A stretch of 28,846 nt of DNA from Clostridiales bacterium (GTDB lineage: Bacteria; Bacillota; Clostridia; Christensenellales; Aristaeellaceae), in the NCBI GenBank assembly GCA_004556545.1, contig SFGO01000053.1:1-28846 (forward strand), given 5' to 3'. Below, in pieces: positions 17,048 through 24,731 of the stretch; within the stretch, counting starts at the first letter, position 1, and every line of letters starts with the position of its first letter. Position numbers and translations under genes: made by a program. The notes beneath the pieces were generated by a model. It did not search any database. It was not told the DNA's origin and saw only the letters and a list, made by a program, of their open reading frames with translations.

Positions 17048-17092
17048 CCGCGCCCAAAGGGCGCGGAGCTTGGGTGCAGGGCAAAGCCCTGC
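17048..17092. terminator. Two GC hairpins at the oppA 3' end
   Basis: CCGCGCCC-AAA-GGGCGCGG (17048-17066) and GCAGGGC-AAA-GCCCTGC (17076-17092). The second touches the oppA stop codon. They probably stabilise or end the opp transcript, though no T-tract follows on the minus strand. Confidence 0.6.
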
Positions 17093-18757
17093 TTAGCGGC
17101 CGAACTGAGGATCGTTGTTGCCGGAATCGGTGGTGAACATCTCGATCATGTTGATCGGGTCGTTGAAGTCCGCGATCCAGCCTTCACGAGCGAAGTCGTA
17201 GTTGCCGTTCTTGCGGTCCTGCAGGAACACGTTCCAGTCGCAGGTGCGGATGGTCAGGGTGATGCCCACCGCAGCCAGATCCTGCTGGATGCACTCGGCG
17301 ATGGCGATGTGGCCGGAAGATTCGTTGGTCAGGTATTCGATGGTGATGGGGGTGGAGGCGGACAGCATACCGTTGTCGTCGAACTCATAGCCGGCGGACT
17401 TCAGCAGCTCGATAGCACCTTCCACGTCCACATCCTCGGCATAATAGCCTTCGCCCACGGGATAGGTGTAATCGTCGTCGCTCTGCTTGAACACGCCGCC
17501 GTGGCCGTCCATCATGCCGGCGGGGATGTAGCTGGTGGCGACCTTCTGCTCGGTCTGGCCCACGGTGTCGATGATGTACTGACGGTCGATCAGCTTGGAG
17601 AACGCTTCGCGCATGGCGTTGGCCTGCTCCACGGTCTTGCCGTCGAAGATCTTGCTCTTGACGTTGAAGGCGGCGTAGTAGGTGCCCAGAGCGTCGATGA
17701 CGTGGAACTCGGGGTCTTCCTTCAGAGAGGCGATCATGTCGGTGGGAACGCTGTCGGCAAAGTCCAGGTCGCCGGCCTGATAGGCGGCGTAGATGGCGGT
17801 ATCGTCAGCGGAGAGCATGAACTCGATCTTGTCGATGGTGACCTTGTCAGCATCGTACCAGTTGGGGTTCTTGGTGTAGGTCATGGACTCGTTGTGCTTC
17901 CACTCGGTCAGAGTGAAGGCACCGTTGGACACAAAGCCCGCTTCGGTGCACCAGGCGCCGGGCTTGTCGGCGGTGGCGTTGGCTTCCACATAGGCCTGCT
18001 GCACAGGCAGGAAGGTGGGGAAGGCAGCCAGATCCAGGAAGTAAGCGCAGGGAGCGCTCAGAACCACGGTGAAGACCTTGCCGTCTTCAGAGGCGGAAAC
18101 CTGCAGATTATCGGGATAGCCCGCGATGCCGTTGAGCATGTAAGCGTAGTCGGCAGCGGTCTCAGGGTTGGCGGCGCGCTTCCAGCTGTAGACGAAGTCG
18201 TTGGCGTCCAGCTTGGAGCCGTCGGACCACTTCAGGTCATCCTTCAGGGTGAAGGTGTAGGTCAGACCGTCTTCGGACATCTCGTAGCTTTCCGCCAGAG
18301 CGGGCACCAGAGAGCCGGTGGAGTCATAGGTGTACAGGCCGGAGAAGCCCAGCGCTGCCAAGCAGGCGCCGTCCACGGAGCTGTTCAGGGCAGGATCCAG
18401 GAAGTCGGGCTCAGAGGCAATGTTCACGCGCAGGGTATCCGCATTGTCGCCGGTCTTGGTGGCGTAGGCGAAGAACTTGGTCTGGAACAGGTTGGCATAG
18501 ATGCCTTCCACGTTGGACTTCTGCATGTACAGGTCGTTGTAGTAGTACAGCGGCACGACGGCGTAGGTGGCCATCAGCATATCCTCGGCCTTGTGCAGCA
18601 GCGCTTCGCGCTCCACAAAGTCGGTGGTGGACTTGATTTCGGCTACCAGAGCGTCGTACTCGGTCCAGTCGGGCTCGGAGCCTTCGTCAGCCAGAGCGGG
18701 CGCGGCGCAGGCCATGAGCATGACCAGAGCCAGCACAAGAGAAAGCAGCTTTTTCAT
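17093..18757 (-). CDS. oppA: Oligopeptide-binding protein, apparently circularly permuted
   Basis: 554-aa extracellular peptide-binding protein of the Opp importer (SBP family 5). A signal peptide spans 1-24; LMAC could serve as a lipobox (Cys17), otherwise cleavage is after ALA. The normal mature start, DTLRVNIASEPDFLDPAL, appears only at residue 108. Residues 27-102 instead carry the segment that ends ordinary OppA/DppA proteins: YDALVAEIK, EALLHKAEDMLM, AVVPLYYYNDLYM, then VEGIY and FFAYA. The C-terminus stops at GNNDPQFGR, where that segment would normally follow. All parts are present, so total length is normal. AAAGGAGG precedes ATG at 18757. It is last in the opp operon and ends at repeat copy B. 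An assembly error is the main alternative. Confidence 0.88.
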   Translation of the reverse strand: MKKLLSLVLALVMLMACAAPALADEGSEPDWTEYDALVAEIKSTTDFVEREALLHKAEDMLMATYAVVPLYYYNDLYMQKSNVEGIYANLFQTKFFAYATKTGDNADTLRVNIASEPDFLDPALNSSVDGACLAALGFSGLYTYDSTGSLVPALAESYEMSEDGLTYTFTLKDDLKWSDGSKLDANDFVYSWKRAANPETAADYAYMLNGIAGYPDNLQVSASEDGKVFTVVLSAPCAYFLDLAAFPTFLPVQQAYVEANATADKPGAWCTEAGFVSNGAFTLTEWKHNESMTYTKNPNWYDADKVTIDKIEFMLSADDTAIYAAYQAGDLDFADSVPTDMIASLKEDPEFHVIDALGTYYAAFNVKSKIFDGKTVEQANAMREAFSKLIDRQYIIDTVGQTEQKVATSYIPAGMMDGHGGVFKQSDDDYTYPVGEGYYAEDVDVEGAIELLKSAGYEFDDNGMLSASTPITIEYLTNESSGHIAIAECIQQDLAAVGITLTIRTCDWNVFLQDRKNGNYDFAREGWIADFNDPINMIEMFTTDSGNNDPQFGR

Positions 18758-18809
18758 AGTGGTTTTCCTCCTTTAAATTTATATCCAAAAGCGGTTTGCC
18801 GCTCTCAGA

Positions 18810-19805
18810 TCAGTAGTGGGGATTCCAGCACGCGATGCTGTGGCCGGGAGCGGTCTCCTGCAGCGAAGGACATTCCTTGGCGCAGCGCTCGGTAGCGTAG
18901 CGGCAGCGGGTGCGGAAGGGACAGCCGGAGGGCATGTTCATGGGGCTGGGCACGTCGCCCTCCAGCGGGATCCGGTGCCGGGTCTTGGCGACGTCCGGAT
19001 CGGGAATGGGAATGGCGGAGATCAGCGACTGGGTGTAGGGATGCTGGGGATGGTTGATGATTTCGTCCGATTCGGCCGTTTCAACGATCCGTCCCAGATA
19101 CATCACGGCGATCCGCTTGCTGATATGCTGAACCACCAGCAGGTCATGGGCAATGAAGAGATAGGAAATGCCCAGCTTCTGCTGAAGCTCCTCAAAGGTG
19201 TTGATGACCTGCGCCTGAATGGATACGTCCAGCGCGGAGACCGGCTCGTCGCAGACGATGAACTTGGGCTCCACTGCCAGCGCCCGGGCAATGCCGATGC
19301 GCTGCCGCTGGCCGCCGGAAAATTCGTGGGCGTAGCGGCGGGCATGGTCGCTGTTCAGCCCCACCAGATTCAGCAGATGAGCGATCTTTTCCTCCCGCTC
19401 CTTTTTGCTGGCATACAGATGATGGATGTCCAGCGGCTCGCCGACGATGTCGCTGACCGTCATGCGGGGATTCAGGGAAGAGTAGGGATCCTGAAAGACG
19501 ATCTGCATTTCCTTCCGGTATTGGGCAATGTTTTTCGGGGTGATGTGAACGCCCTTGTAGATCACTTCGCCGCCGCTGGGCTTGTACAGGTGCAGAAGGC
19601 TCCGGCCCACGGTGGTTTTGCCGCAGCCGCTTTCCCCTACCAGACCCAGCGTTTCGCCCGCGTCGATGGTAAAGCTGACGCCGTCCACCGCCTTCAGCGG
19701 CGTGTTCTGGAACCAGCCGGTGTGGATGGGGAAATACTGCTTCAGATCCCGAACCTCCAACAGATGCTCCGGATGTCCGGCCTGATTTTCCAGCCGTTCA
19801 CTCAT
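18810..19805 (-). CDS. oppF: Oligopeptide ABC transporter ATP-binding protein OppF
   Basis: 331-aa cytoplasmic ATPase. Walker A GESGCGKTT, Q-loop in IVFQDPYSSLNPRM, signature FSGGQRQR, Walker B IVCDEPVSALD (Glu next to Asp present) and H-loop IAHDLLVV are all intact. The C-terminal oligopeptide-transporter domain contains the cysteine cluster CPFRTRC..C..C, which in this family can hold an iron-sulfur cluster. The ATG at 19805 overlaps the oppD stop by 8 bp, and AAGGAGG for OppF lies inside oppD. It pairs with OppD to power peptide import. Confidence 0.96.
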   Translation of the reverse strand: MSERLENQAGHPEHLLEVRDLKQYFPIHTGWFQNTPLKAVDGVSFTIDAGETLGLVGESGCGKTTVGRSLLHLYKPSGGEVIYKGVHITPKNIAQYRKEMQIVFQDPYSSLNPRMTVSDIVGEPLDIHHLYASKKEREEKIAHLLNLVGLNSDHARRYAHEFSGGQRQRIGIARALAVEPKFIVCDEPVSALDVSIQAQVINTFEELQQKLGISYLFIAHDLLVVQHISKRIAVMYLGRIVETAESDEIINHPQHPYTQSLISAIPIPDPDVAKTRHRIPLEGDVPSPMNMPSGCPFRTRCRYATERCAKECPSLQETAPGHSIACWNPHY

Positions 19806-20808
19806 GAAGCGTCCCCTCCTTCTGTGCTTCGTCGTAAACCTGCTTGACGTTCATCCAGCAGGAGGCGATGTGGGAATCGTTCACCCGAACTTCTTCCGGC
19901 TGATCGGTCAGGCAGATCTTCATGCAGTGGTCGCAGCGGGAGGCGAAGGCGCAGCCCGCGGGCAGGTTGGTCAGGTCCACTGGGGAACCGGCGATGGGGA
20001 TCAGCTTGTCGTGGCCGCCGTTCAGGGTGGGAATGGAACGAAGCAGGCCCTTGGTGTACTCATGACGGGGATTGTAGAAGATCTCGTCCACCGTGCCCCG
20101 CTCGCACACCCGACCGGCATACATGACGATGATCTCGTCACACATGTCGGCGATCACGCCCAGGTCATGGGTAATCATGATGATGGCCATGCCCATTTTC
20201 TTCTGCAGATCCTTCATCAGCTCCAGAATCTGGGCCTGAATGGTCACGTCCAAAGCGGTGGTGGGTTCGTCGGCAATCAGGATGTCCGGCTCGCAGGCCA
20301 GCGCCATGGCGATCATCACCCGCTGGCGCATGCCGCCGGAAAGCTCGTGGGGATACTGCTTCAGCCGCTTTTCCGGCTCGTTCACGCCCACCAGCTGGAG
20401 CATTTCCAGCGCCCGGGCGTTGGCCTCGGCCCGGTTGCGGTCGGTGTGGAGCAGGATGGCTTCCCGCAGCTGATTGCCGATGGTAAAGGTGGGGTTCAGC
20501 GAGGTCATGGGATCCTGAAAGATGATGCTGACCCGCTTGCCGCGAAACTCCCGCATCTGCTTCTTGGAATACTTGACGATGTCCTCGCCGTTGAAGAGAA
20601 TCTCGCCACCAACGATTTTGCCGGGCTCCACCAGAATGCGCATGATAGAGTAGGCGGTCACGCTCTTGCCGGAGCCGCTTTCGCCCACGATGCCCAGCAC
20701 CTTGCCCTTGTCCAGATTGAAGGAGATACCGTTGACGGCCCGAACCTCGCCCGCGTCCACGTTGAAAGAGGTGCAGAGATTTTTGACTTGCAGCATAGGC
20801 GTATCCAT
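19798..20808 (-). CDS. oppD: Oligopeptide ABC transporter ATP-binding protein OppD
   Basis: 336-aa cytoplasmic ATPase, partner of OppF. Walker A GESGSGKSV, FQDPMTSLNP at the Q-loop, signature LSGGMRQR, Walker B ILIADEPTTALD and H-loop ITHDLGVI are complete. A C-terminal cysteine region (CAFASRCDHCMKIC) matches the same family domain as OppF. The start at 20808 has AGGAGG upstream and lies only 7 bp after the oppC stop. Confidence 0.96.
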   Translation of the reverse strand: MDTPMLQVKNLCTSFNVDAGEVRAVNGISFNLDKGKVLGIVGESGSGKSVTAYSIMRILVEPGKIVGGEILFNGEDIVKYSKKQMREFRGKRVSIIFQDPMTSLNPTFTIGNQLREAILLHTDRNRAEANARALEMLQLVGVNEPEKRLKQYPHELSGGMRQRVMIAMALACEPDILIADEPTTALDVTIQAQILELMKDLQKKMGMAIIMITHDLGVIADMCDEIIVMYAGRVCERGTVDEIFYNPRHEYTKGLLRSIPTLNGGHDKLIPIAGSPVDLTNLPAGCAFASRCDHCMKICLTDQPEEVRVNDSHIASCWMNVKQVYDEAQKEGTLHE

Positions 20809-20815
20809 ATCGTTC

Positions 20816-21898
20816 TTACCTCCTCAGCTTGGGGTCGAAGGCGTCGCGCAGGCCGTCGCCCAGCAGGTTAAAGCTCAAAACGATCAGGCAGATCGCCAGG
20901 GCGGGGAAAAGCATCTTCCAGGGGTAGGACTGCATGCCGCCGCGGGCCGCGTTAGCCAGCGAGCCCAGCGAGGGCATGGGCGCCTGAACGCCCAGACCGA
21001 TGAAGCTCAGGAAGCTCTCGGTAAAGATGGCGGAAGGAATCTGCAGCGCCACGGAGATGATGATGACGCTCATGCAGTTGGGCAGGATGTGCTTGCGGAT
21101 GATCCGCCGGGGCTTGGCGCCCATGGCCTTGGCCGCCAGCACGTACTCGTTGTTTTTGATGGAGAGGATCTGGCCGCGCACCAGACGGGCCATGCCCACC
21201 CAGTACAGCAGTCCGAATACAACGAACAGGCTGATCATGTTGTTGCCGATGGAAGCAAGTACCGTACCCTGAATCACGGGGCCGATGGTCTGCCCCAGCA
21301 CCACGCTGAGCAGGATGACCATCAGGGTGTCGGGCAGAGAGTAGATAATATCCACAATCCGCATCATAATCAGGTCCACCCGCCCGCCGAAGTAGCCGGA
21401 AATGGAACCGTACAAAAGACCGATCACCAGCACGATCAGGCTGGCGAACAGACCGACCAGCAGGGAAACCCTCGCGCCGAACACCACGCGGATAAAGTAA
21501 TCGCGGCAGAGTTCGTCGGTGCCGAAAATGTGCGGGAAAATCTTTTCGCCGTTTTCGATGGCCTTCAGCTCGTTCTTGGAATATTCAAAGGGAGCCAGGT
21601 TCTTGGCCGTCTTGTCCCGCTTGCCGTCCACGGTAATCATTTGAGAGTAGCTGTAGGGATAAACGGCGGGCACGATGATAATCGTCAGCGTCAGGATGAT
21701 GAGGACGATCAGACTGGCCACGGCCAGCGGGTTCTTCATCAGCTTGCGCATGCCGTCCCGGAAGAAGGTAGTGGATTCGCGCATGGTCTCATGCTGCTGT
21801 TTTTCTTCATCCGTGGCGGGGGAAAACTTTTGCAGATCAATCTGCAGGCTCAGAAAATGCTTTCTGGGCAGCATATCGTCCTTGAATTCATGGTTCAC
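20816..21898 (-). CDS. oppC: Oligopeptide ABC transporter permease OppC
   Basis: 360-aa inner-membrane permease. It has a long cytoplasmic N-terminus of about 55 residues, the first membrane segment near 59-80, an extended external loop (about 80-130) that includes HIFGTDELCRDYF, and five further helices. The EAA loop reads EYVLAAKAMGAKPRRII then RKHILPN. FIGLGVQAPMPSLG is the usual OppC/DppC tail motif. It lies 13 bp after oppB. Confidence 0.95.
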   Translation of the reverse strand: MNHEFKDDMLPRKHFLSLQIDLQKFSPATDEEKQQHETMRESTTFFRDGMRKLMKNPLAVASLIVLIILTLTIIIVPAVYPYSYSQMITVDGKRDKTAKNLAPFEYSKNELKAIENGEKIFPHIFGTDELCRDYFIRVVFGARVSLLVGLFASLIVLVIGLLYGSISGYFGGRVDLIMMRIVDIIYSLPDTLMVILLSVVLGQTIGPVIQGTVLASIGNNMISLFVVFGLLYWVGMARLVRGQILSIKNNEYVLAAKAMGAKPRRIIRKHILPNCMSVIIISVALQIPSAIFTESFLSFIGLGVQAPMPSLGSLANAARGGMQSYPWKMLFPALAICLIVLSFNLLGDGLRDAFDPKLRR

Positions 21899-21911
21899 GG
21901 CGCTTCCCTCC

Positions 21912-22823
21912 TTAATCCAGTTTGATGCGCGGGTCTACCAGCTTGTAGACCAGATCGCTCAGCAGCGTAGCTACCACCATCAGTACCGCCAGGAAAATCG
22001 TGGTCGCCATAATCATGGGATAGTCCTGATTGTTGATGGACTTGACAAACTGAGTGCCGAGGCCGCCGATGGTGAACACGGTCTCCACCACCATGGAGCC
22101 GGTCAGAATGTAGGCCGTCATGGGGCCAACGTAGGTAATGACCGGAATCAAAGCGTTGCGCAGGGCGTGCTTGAAGATCACCAGCGAGTCCTTCACGCCC
22201 TTGGCGCGGGCCGTGCGGATGTAATCCTGCCCCAGCACATCCAGCATGCTGGACTTCGTCAGCCGGGTAATGTAAGCCATAGGATACATGGCCAGCGAAA
22301 TCACCGGCAGGATGTAGTTGGGATTGGAGGTGCTCCATACGCCCACCCACCTGAGCTGCAGGCAGAACACCAGCAGCAGAATGGTGGCCAGCACGAAGCT
22401 GGGAACGGACACGAACAGCGTCGTGATGAAAATGATGATTCGGTCAGGCCATTTGCCCCGGCACAGGGCGGCGATGGAGCCCAGCACCAGACCGGCCACC
22501 ACGGCGATCAGCGCCGCCATCAGACCCAGCCGGGCCGATACGCCGAAGGATTCGCCGATCACGTCGCTGATTTCGCGGCCCGTCTTGAGGGAAACGCCCA
22601 AGTCGCCCTGAAGCAGGTTGCGCAGATAATTGACAAATTGCTCGCCCAGCGGCTTATCCAGACCGTAACGGGCCTCCAGCGCGGCCAGCGTCGCGGGGTC
22701 GATGGCTTTTTCGCTGGAAAAAGGGCCGCCCGGAATGGCGTTCATGGCAAAAAAGGTGATGGCCGCAATGATCAGAACGGTCAATAGCGCCAGTAGAATA
22801 CGCTTAATGGAGTACCGCAGCAT
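21912..22823 (-). CDS. oppB: Oligopeptide ABC transporter permease OppB
   Basis: 303-aa inner-membrane permease and first gene of the opp operon. The N-terminal MLRYSIKRILLALLTVLI helix and the FFAMNAIPGGPF motif are typical of OppB/DppB. The EAA loop is DYIRTARAKGVKDSLVIFKH followed by ALRNALIPV. The C-terminus ends in DLVYKLVDPRIKLD, the family standard. ATG 22823 has an AAAGGA very close upstream and a second purine-rich stretch further up, so initiation may be moderate. A strong promoter lies at 22902-22930. Confidence 0.95.
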   Translation of the reverse strand: MLRYSIKRILLALLTVLIIAAITFFAMNAIPGGPFSSEKAIDPATLAALEARYGLDKPLGEQFVNYLRNLLQGDLGVSLKTGREISDVIGESFGVSARLGLMAALIAVVAGLVLGSIAALCRGKWPDRIIIFITTLFVSVPSFVLATILLLVFCLQLRWVGVWSTSNPNYILPVISLAMYPMAYITRLTKSSMLDVLGQDYIRTARAKGVKDSLVIFKHALRNALIPVITYVGPMTAYILTGSMVVETVFTIGGLGTQFVKSINNQDYPMIMATTIFLAVLMVVATLLSDLVYKLVDPRIKLD

Positions 22824-22874
22824 TCCTTTCCATCCTTTCCCGGCCGGACGTTTCGAAACCCCGAAACATCCGCC

Positions 22875-22893
22875 TCACAGGGAAGCCCTGTGA
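22875..22893 (-). promoter_or_regulatory. 8-bp inverted repeat in the opp leader
   Basis: TCACAGGG (22875-22882) and CCCTGTGA (22886-22893) are separated by AAG. It sits just downstream of the opp -10 box, where it could be an operator covering the start site or a 5' hairpin on the mRNA. Confidence 0.6.
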
Positions 22894-22901
22894 ATGATAA
22901 A

Positions 22902-22930
22902 ATTATAGAGACAACTTGCCGAAGTTTCAA
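22902..22930 (-). promoter_or_regulatory. Promoter for oppBCDFA
   Basis: On the minus strand: TTGAAA (22930-22925), a 17-nt spacer, TATAAT (22907-22902). The -10 box is perfect. It gives a leader of about 70 nt. Confidence 0.8.
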
Positions 22931-23117
22931 CGAAAATACAATAAAAATACACCCAAAATGCATAGAAATACAAAGAAAAAACAGAATTTGCCCGTTGACA
23001 GTCGAGAAAAGACCGTTCTTTTGGGAAAGGGCGCTGAATTTTGGCCCACCCACCGGGCGAAAAGCGCTGCAAATCGTTTTGCAAACCGTTGGGAAAGGAA
23101 ATTCGTCGGAGGCGTTC

Positions 23118-23146
23118 TTGCATCCGGGCACCGATTTCATTATAAT
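23118..23146 (+). promoter_or_regulatory. Promoter for the membrane protein gene at 23230
   Basis: TTGCAT (23118-23123), a 17-nt spacer, TATAAT (23141-23146). It is divergent from the opp promoter about 190 bp away, and the AT-rich DNA between them contains no gene. Confidence 0.7.
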
Positions 23147-23229
23147 GAATTACAAACTTTGACCTGCCGTTTTGGGGCGGAAAGGTGTGTGGAACGGTAT
23201 TCGCTCCACAGGAAAGGCGGACGAAAAGC

Positions 23230-24561
23230 ATGGCGTGTTCCTCCCCCTGCAAGGGATTCTTTCAAAGGCTTCTGCGGATGTGCGGCATTCTGCTGGCGGG
23301 CGTTGCGGTGGGCTTCGGCCTGCTGACGGCGGTTTTCATGCTGCCGGTAGACTCCATGGAGCAGCATGTGCTGGAATCTCTTCCGGCGCTGAACGGCGAA
23401 TGGGGCACGGGAGAGGAATCCTACGAGCAGGTGGTCAAGGGCTATCTCTCTACTCAGCTGGACAATTCCACCGACGCCTATATGCTGCTGACCGCCATTC
23501 ACCGCTCGGAAAAGAGCGCCGTCGATCAGGCCATGAATTTATATTCCTGGAAGGCGGTGGGCGCGAATCAGTATCTCAGCCTGCTGCGCTTCGGCCAAAG
23601 CGGCTCCGACGGCATGTATGAGGTCGCGGTGGCGCGGTACTGGCTGGGCTTTCTCGTTGTGCTGAAACCGCTGCTTCTGTACCTGAACTACATGGATATC
23701 CGCATGCTGAACATGATCGTGCAGATGGCGCTGCTGATGGTCATCTGCCTGCTGATGCAGAAGCGGGGACTGGGAAGGTACGTGCTGCCCTACGGCCTGT
23801 CCATGCTGTGCCTTACGCCCGGCATTACGTGGCTGTCGCTGCAGTTTTCCACTACCCTGCTGGTGGTGCAGGCGGCCATGGCCGTGCTGCTGTGGAAGCC
23901 GCGCCTGATGGAAAAGCGCAGGGGAGAGGATGCGTTTTTCCTGCTGGCGGGAATGGCGACCAGCTACTTTGATTTTCTGACCTATCCGGTGGCTTCGCTG
24001 GGCATGCCGCTGATCGTCTGGCTTCTGCTGCACCGGGAAGAAAACGCCCGGGCCCGTCTGGCGCGGATGCTGCGCTGCGGCCTGTGCTGGGCCTTCGGCT
24101 ACGCAGGCATGTGGGCCGGAAAGTGGGCGCTGGCGCTTTTGTACGGCAGCGAGGGCTTCTGGTCCACGCTGGTGGGCAGTCTGGGAGTCCGCACTTCTCA
24201 CGAAATTCGGGGCGTAGGGGAAATCGGCCCTCTGGACGCGCTTTGGAAGGTGTTTTCCGTCTTCGCGAAGAAGCCCTATCTGATGGTCGGTGCGGCAGTC
24301 ACGCTGGGCTACGGGGTGCTGTTCCTCCGAAGGAAGGCCCGGCATCTTCCGGCAGCGGAAAAGCCCGATCTGGCGGCAGCCCTGCTGGCGGTGTCGCTTC
24401 TGCCCATCGCATGGTATCTGTTCGCGGCCAATCATACCTATAACCACGCCTTTTTTGCCTCCCGCGCCCTGTGCGTCACGGTTTTCGCCATAGGAAGCGC
24501 CCTGATCGCGCGCCTTCCGGCGGGAAAAGAAACGACAAACGGAATTTTGTTCAAAAAATAA
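23230..24561 (+). CDS. Polytopic membrane protein, possibly GT-C glycosyltransferase-like
   Basis: 443-aa membrane protein not assigned to a named family. One membrane helix near residues 17-39 is followed by an external region (about 40-130), then roughly nine hydrophobic segments. An ANHTYNHAFFASRAL stretch near the C-terminus resembles a motif found in GT-C type and related polymer-processing membrane proteins; this is a weak pointer only. The start was taken as ATG 23230 after AGGCGG. A GTG at 23185 and an ATG at 23278 are alternatives; the last begins right at the first helix. It has its own promoter and terminator, so it is a single-gene unit. Translation is certain enough; function is unknown. 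Confidence 0.7.
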   Translation: MACSSPCKGFFQRLLRMCGILLAGVAVGFGLLTAVFMLPVDSMEQHVLESLPALNGEWGTGEESYEQVVKGYLSTQLDNSTDAYMLLTAIHRSEKSAVDQAMNLYSWKAVGANQYLSLLRFGQSGSDGMYEVAVARYWLGFLVVLKPLLLYLNYMDIRMLNMIVQMALLMVICLLMQKRGLGRYVLPYGLSMLCLTPGITWLSLQFSTTLLVVQAAMAVLLWKPRLMEKRRGEDAFFLLAGMATSYFDFLTYPVASLGMPLIVWLLLHREENARARLARMLRCGLCWAFGYAGMWAGKWALALLYGSEGFWSTLVGSLGVRTSHEIRGVGEIGPLDALWKVFSVFAKKPYLMVGAAVTLGYGVLFLRRKARHLPAAEKPDLAAALLAVSLLPIAWYLFAANHTYNHAFFASRALCVTVFAIGSALIARLPAGKETTNGILFKK

Positions 24562-24565
24562 AAAG

Positions 24566-24601
24566 AAACCGGCGTTTGCCTCTTGCGAACTCCGGTTTTT
24601 T
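24566..24601 (+). terminator. Terminator after the membrane protein gene
   Basis: AAACCGG (24566-24572) pairs with CCGGTTT, and inner GTTTGC pairs with GCGAAC across CTCTT. It ends in six T (24596-24601). Confidence 0.85.
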
Positions 24602-24611
24602 CCTGTATGAT
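24583..24611 (+). promoter_or_regulatory. Promoter for the ABC exporter pair, overlapping the terminator
   Basis: TTGCGA (24583-24588), a 17-nt spacer, TATGAT (24606-24611). The -35 box lies in the 3' half of the preceding terminator. It gives a leader of about 115 nt before ATG 24732 (AAAGGAG at 24715-24721). Confidence 0.55.
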
Positions 24612-24731
24612 AGGCGGGCGAGACAACCCAACGCCGCACGCCGGCCGTCCCGGGATGATCCCCCGAAGCGGCTGCGCATTTCAAAATTACCCTGCTTCCT
24701 GATTCGACAAGATTAAAGGAGAATATTTGCC

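Larger units (their letters stand above)
16625..17092 (+). repeat. Composite dispersed repeat, copy B
   Basis: It has the same block order as copies A and C: CGTTCGTGCGCGCTCGTGC, a TTTTTCCCTCCGCTGCCTA block, two CCCTTGC-GGTTGGGA modules (near 16724 and 16827), the AAAGGCCAGCGTGA hairpin, two GCGAGCC-(g/a)(c/t)GAGGCC modules (16911 and 16980) each with a CGCCGA..GGCG mini-hairpin, the GGCCAAGCCGCATGTCCC block, then two GC hairpins. It ends at 17092, directly beside the oppA stop codon at 17093-17095. No continuous reading frame is shared between copies, so it is treated as non-coding. Confidence 0.8.

Noticed and set aside
16625..17096. Peptides shared between repeat copies (LFQKGQGFFPPLPIAALL and ASHEACRRMAVYAIQAAG)
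   Set aside because: Similarity is at DNA level; frames shift or stop at different places between copies and there is no consistent start or ribosome site, so coding is not supported.
17093..18757. OppA oddity explained by a wrong start codon
   Set aside because: The displaced segment lies between a proper signal peptide and the normal mature start in one frame, and no alternative start with a leader exists near residue 103.
17309..18895. 528-codon plus-strand frame opposite oppA
   Set aside because: Gly/Val/His-rich shadow without ribosome site; oppA on the minus strand has good codon structure and a signal peptide.
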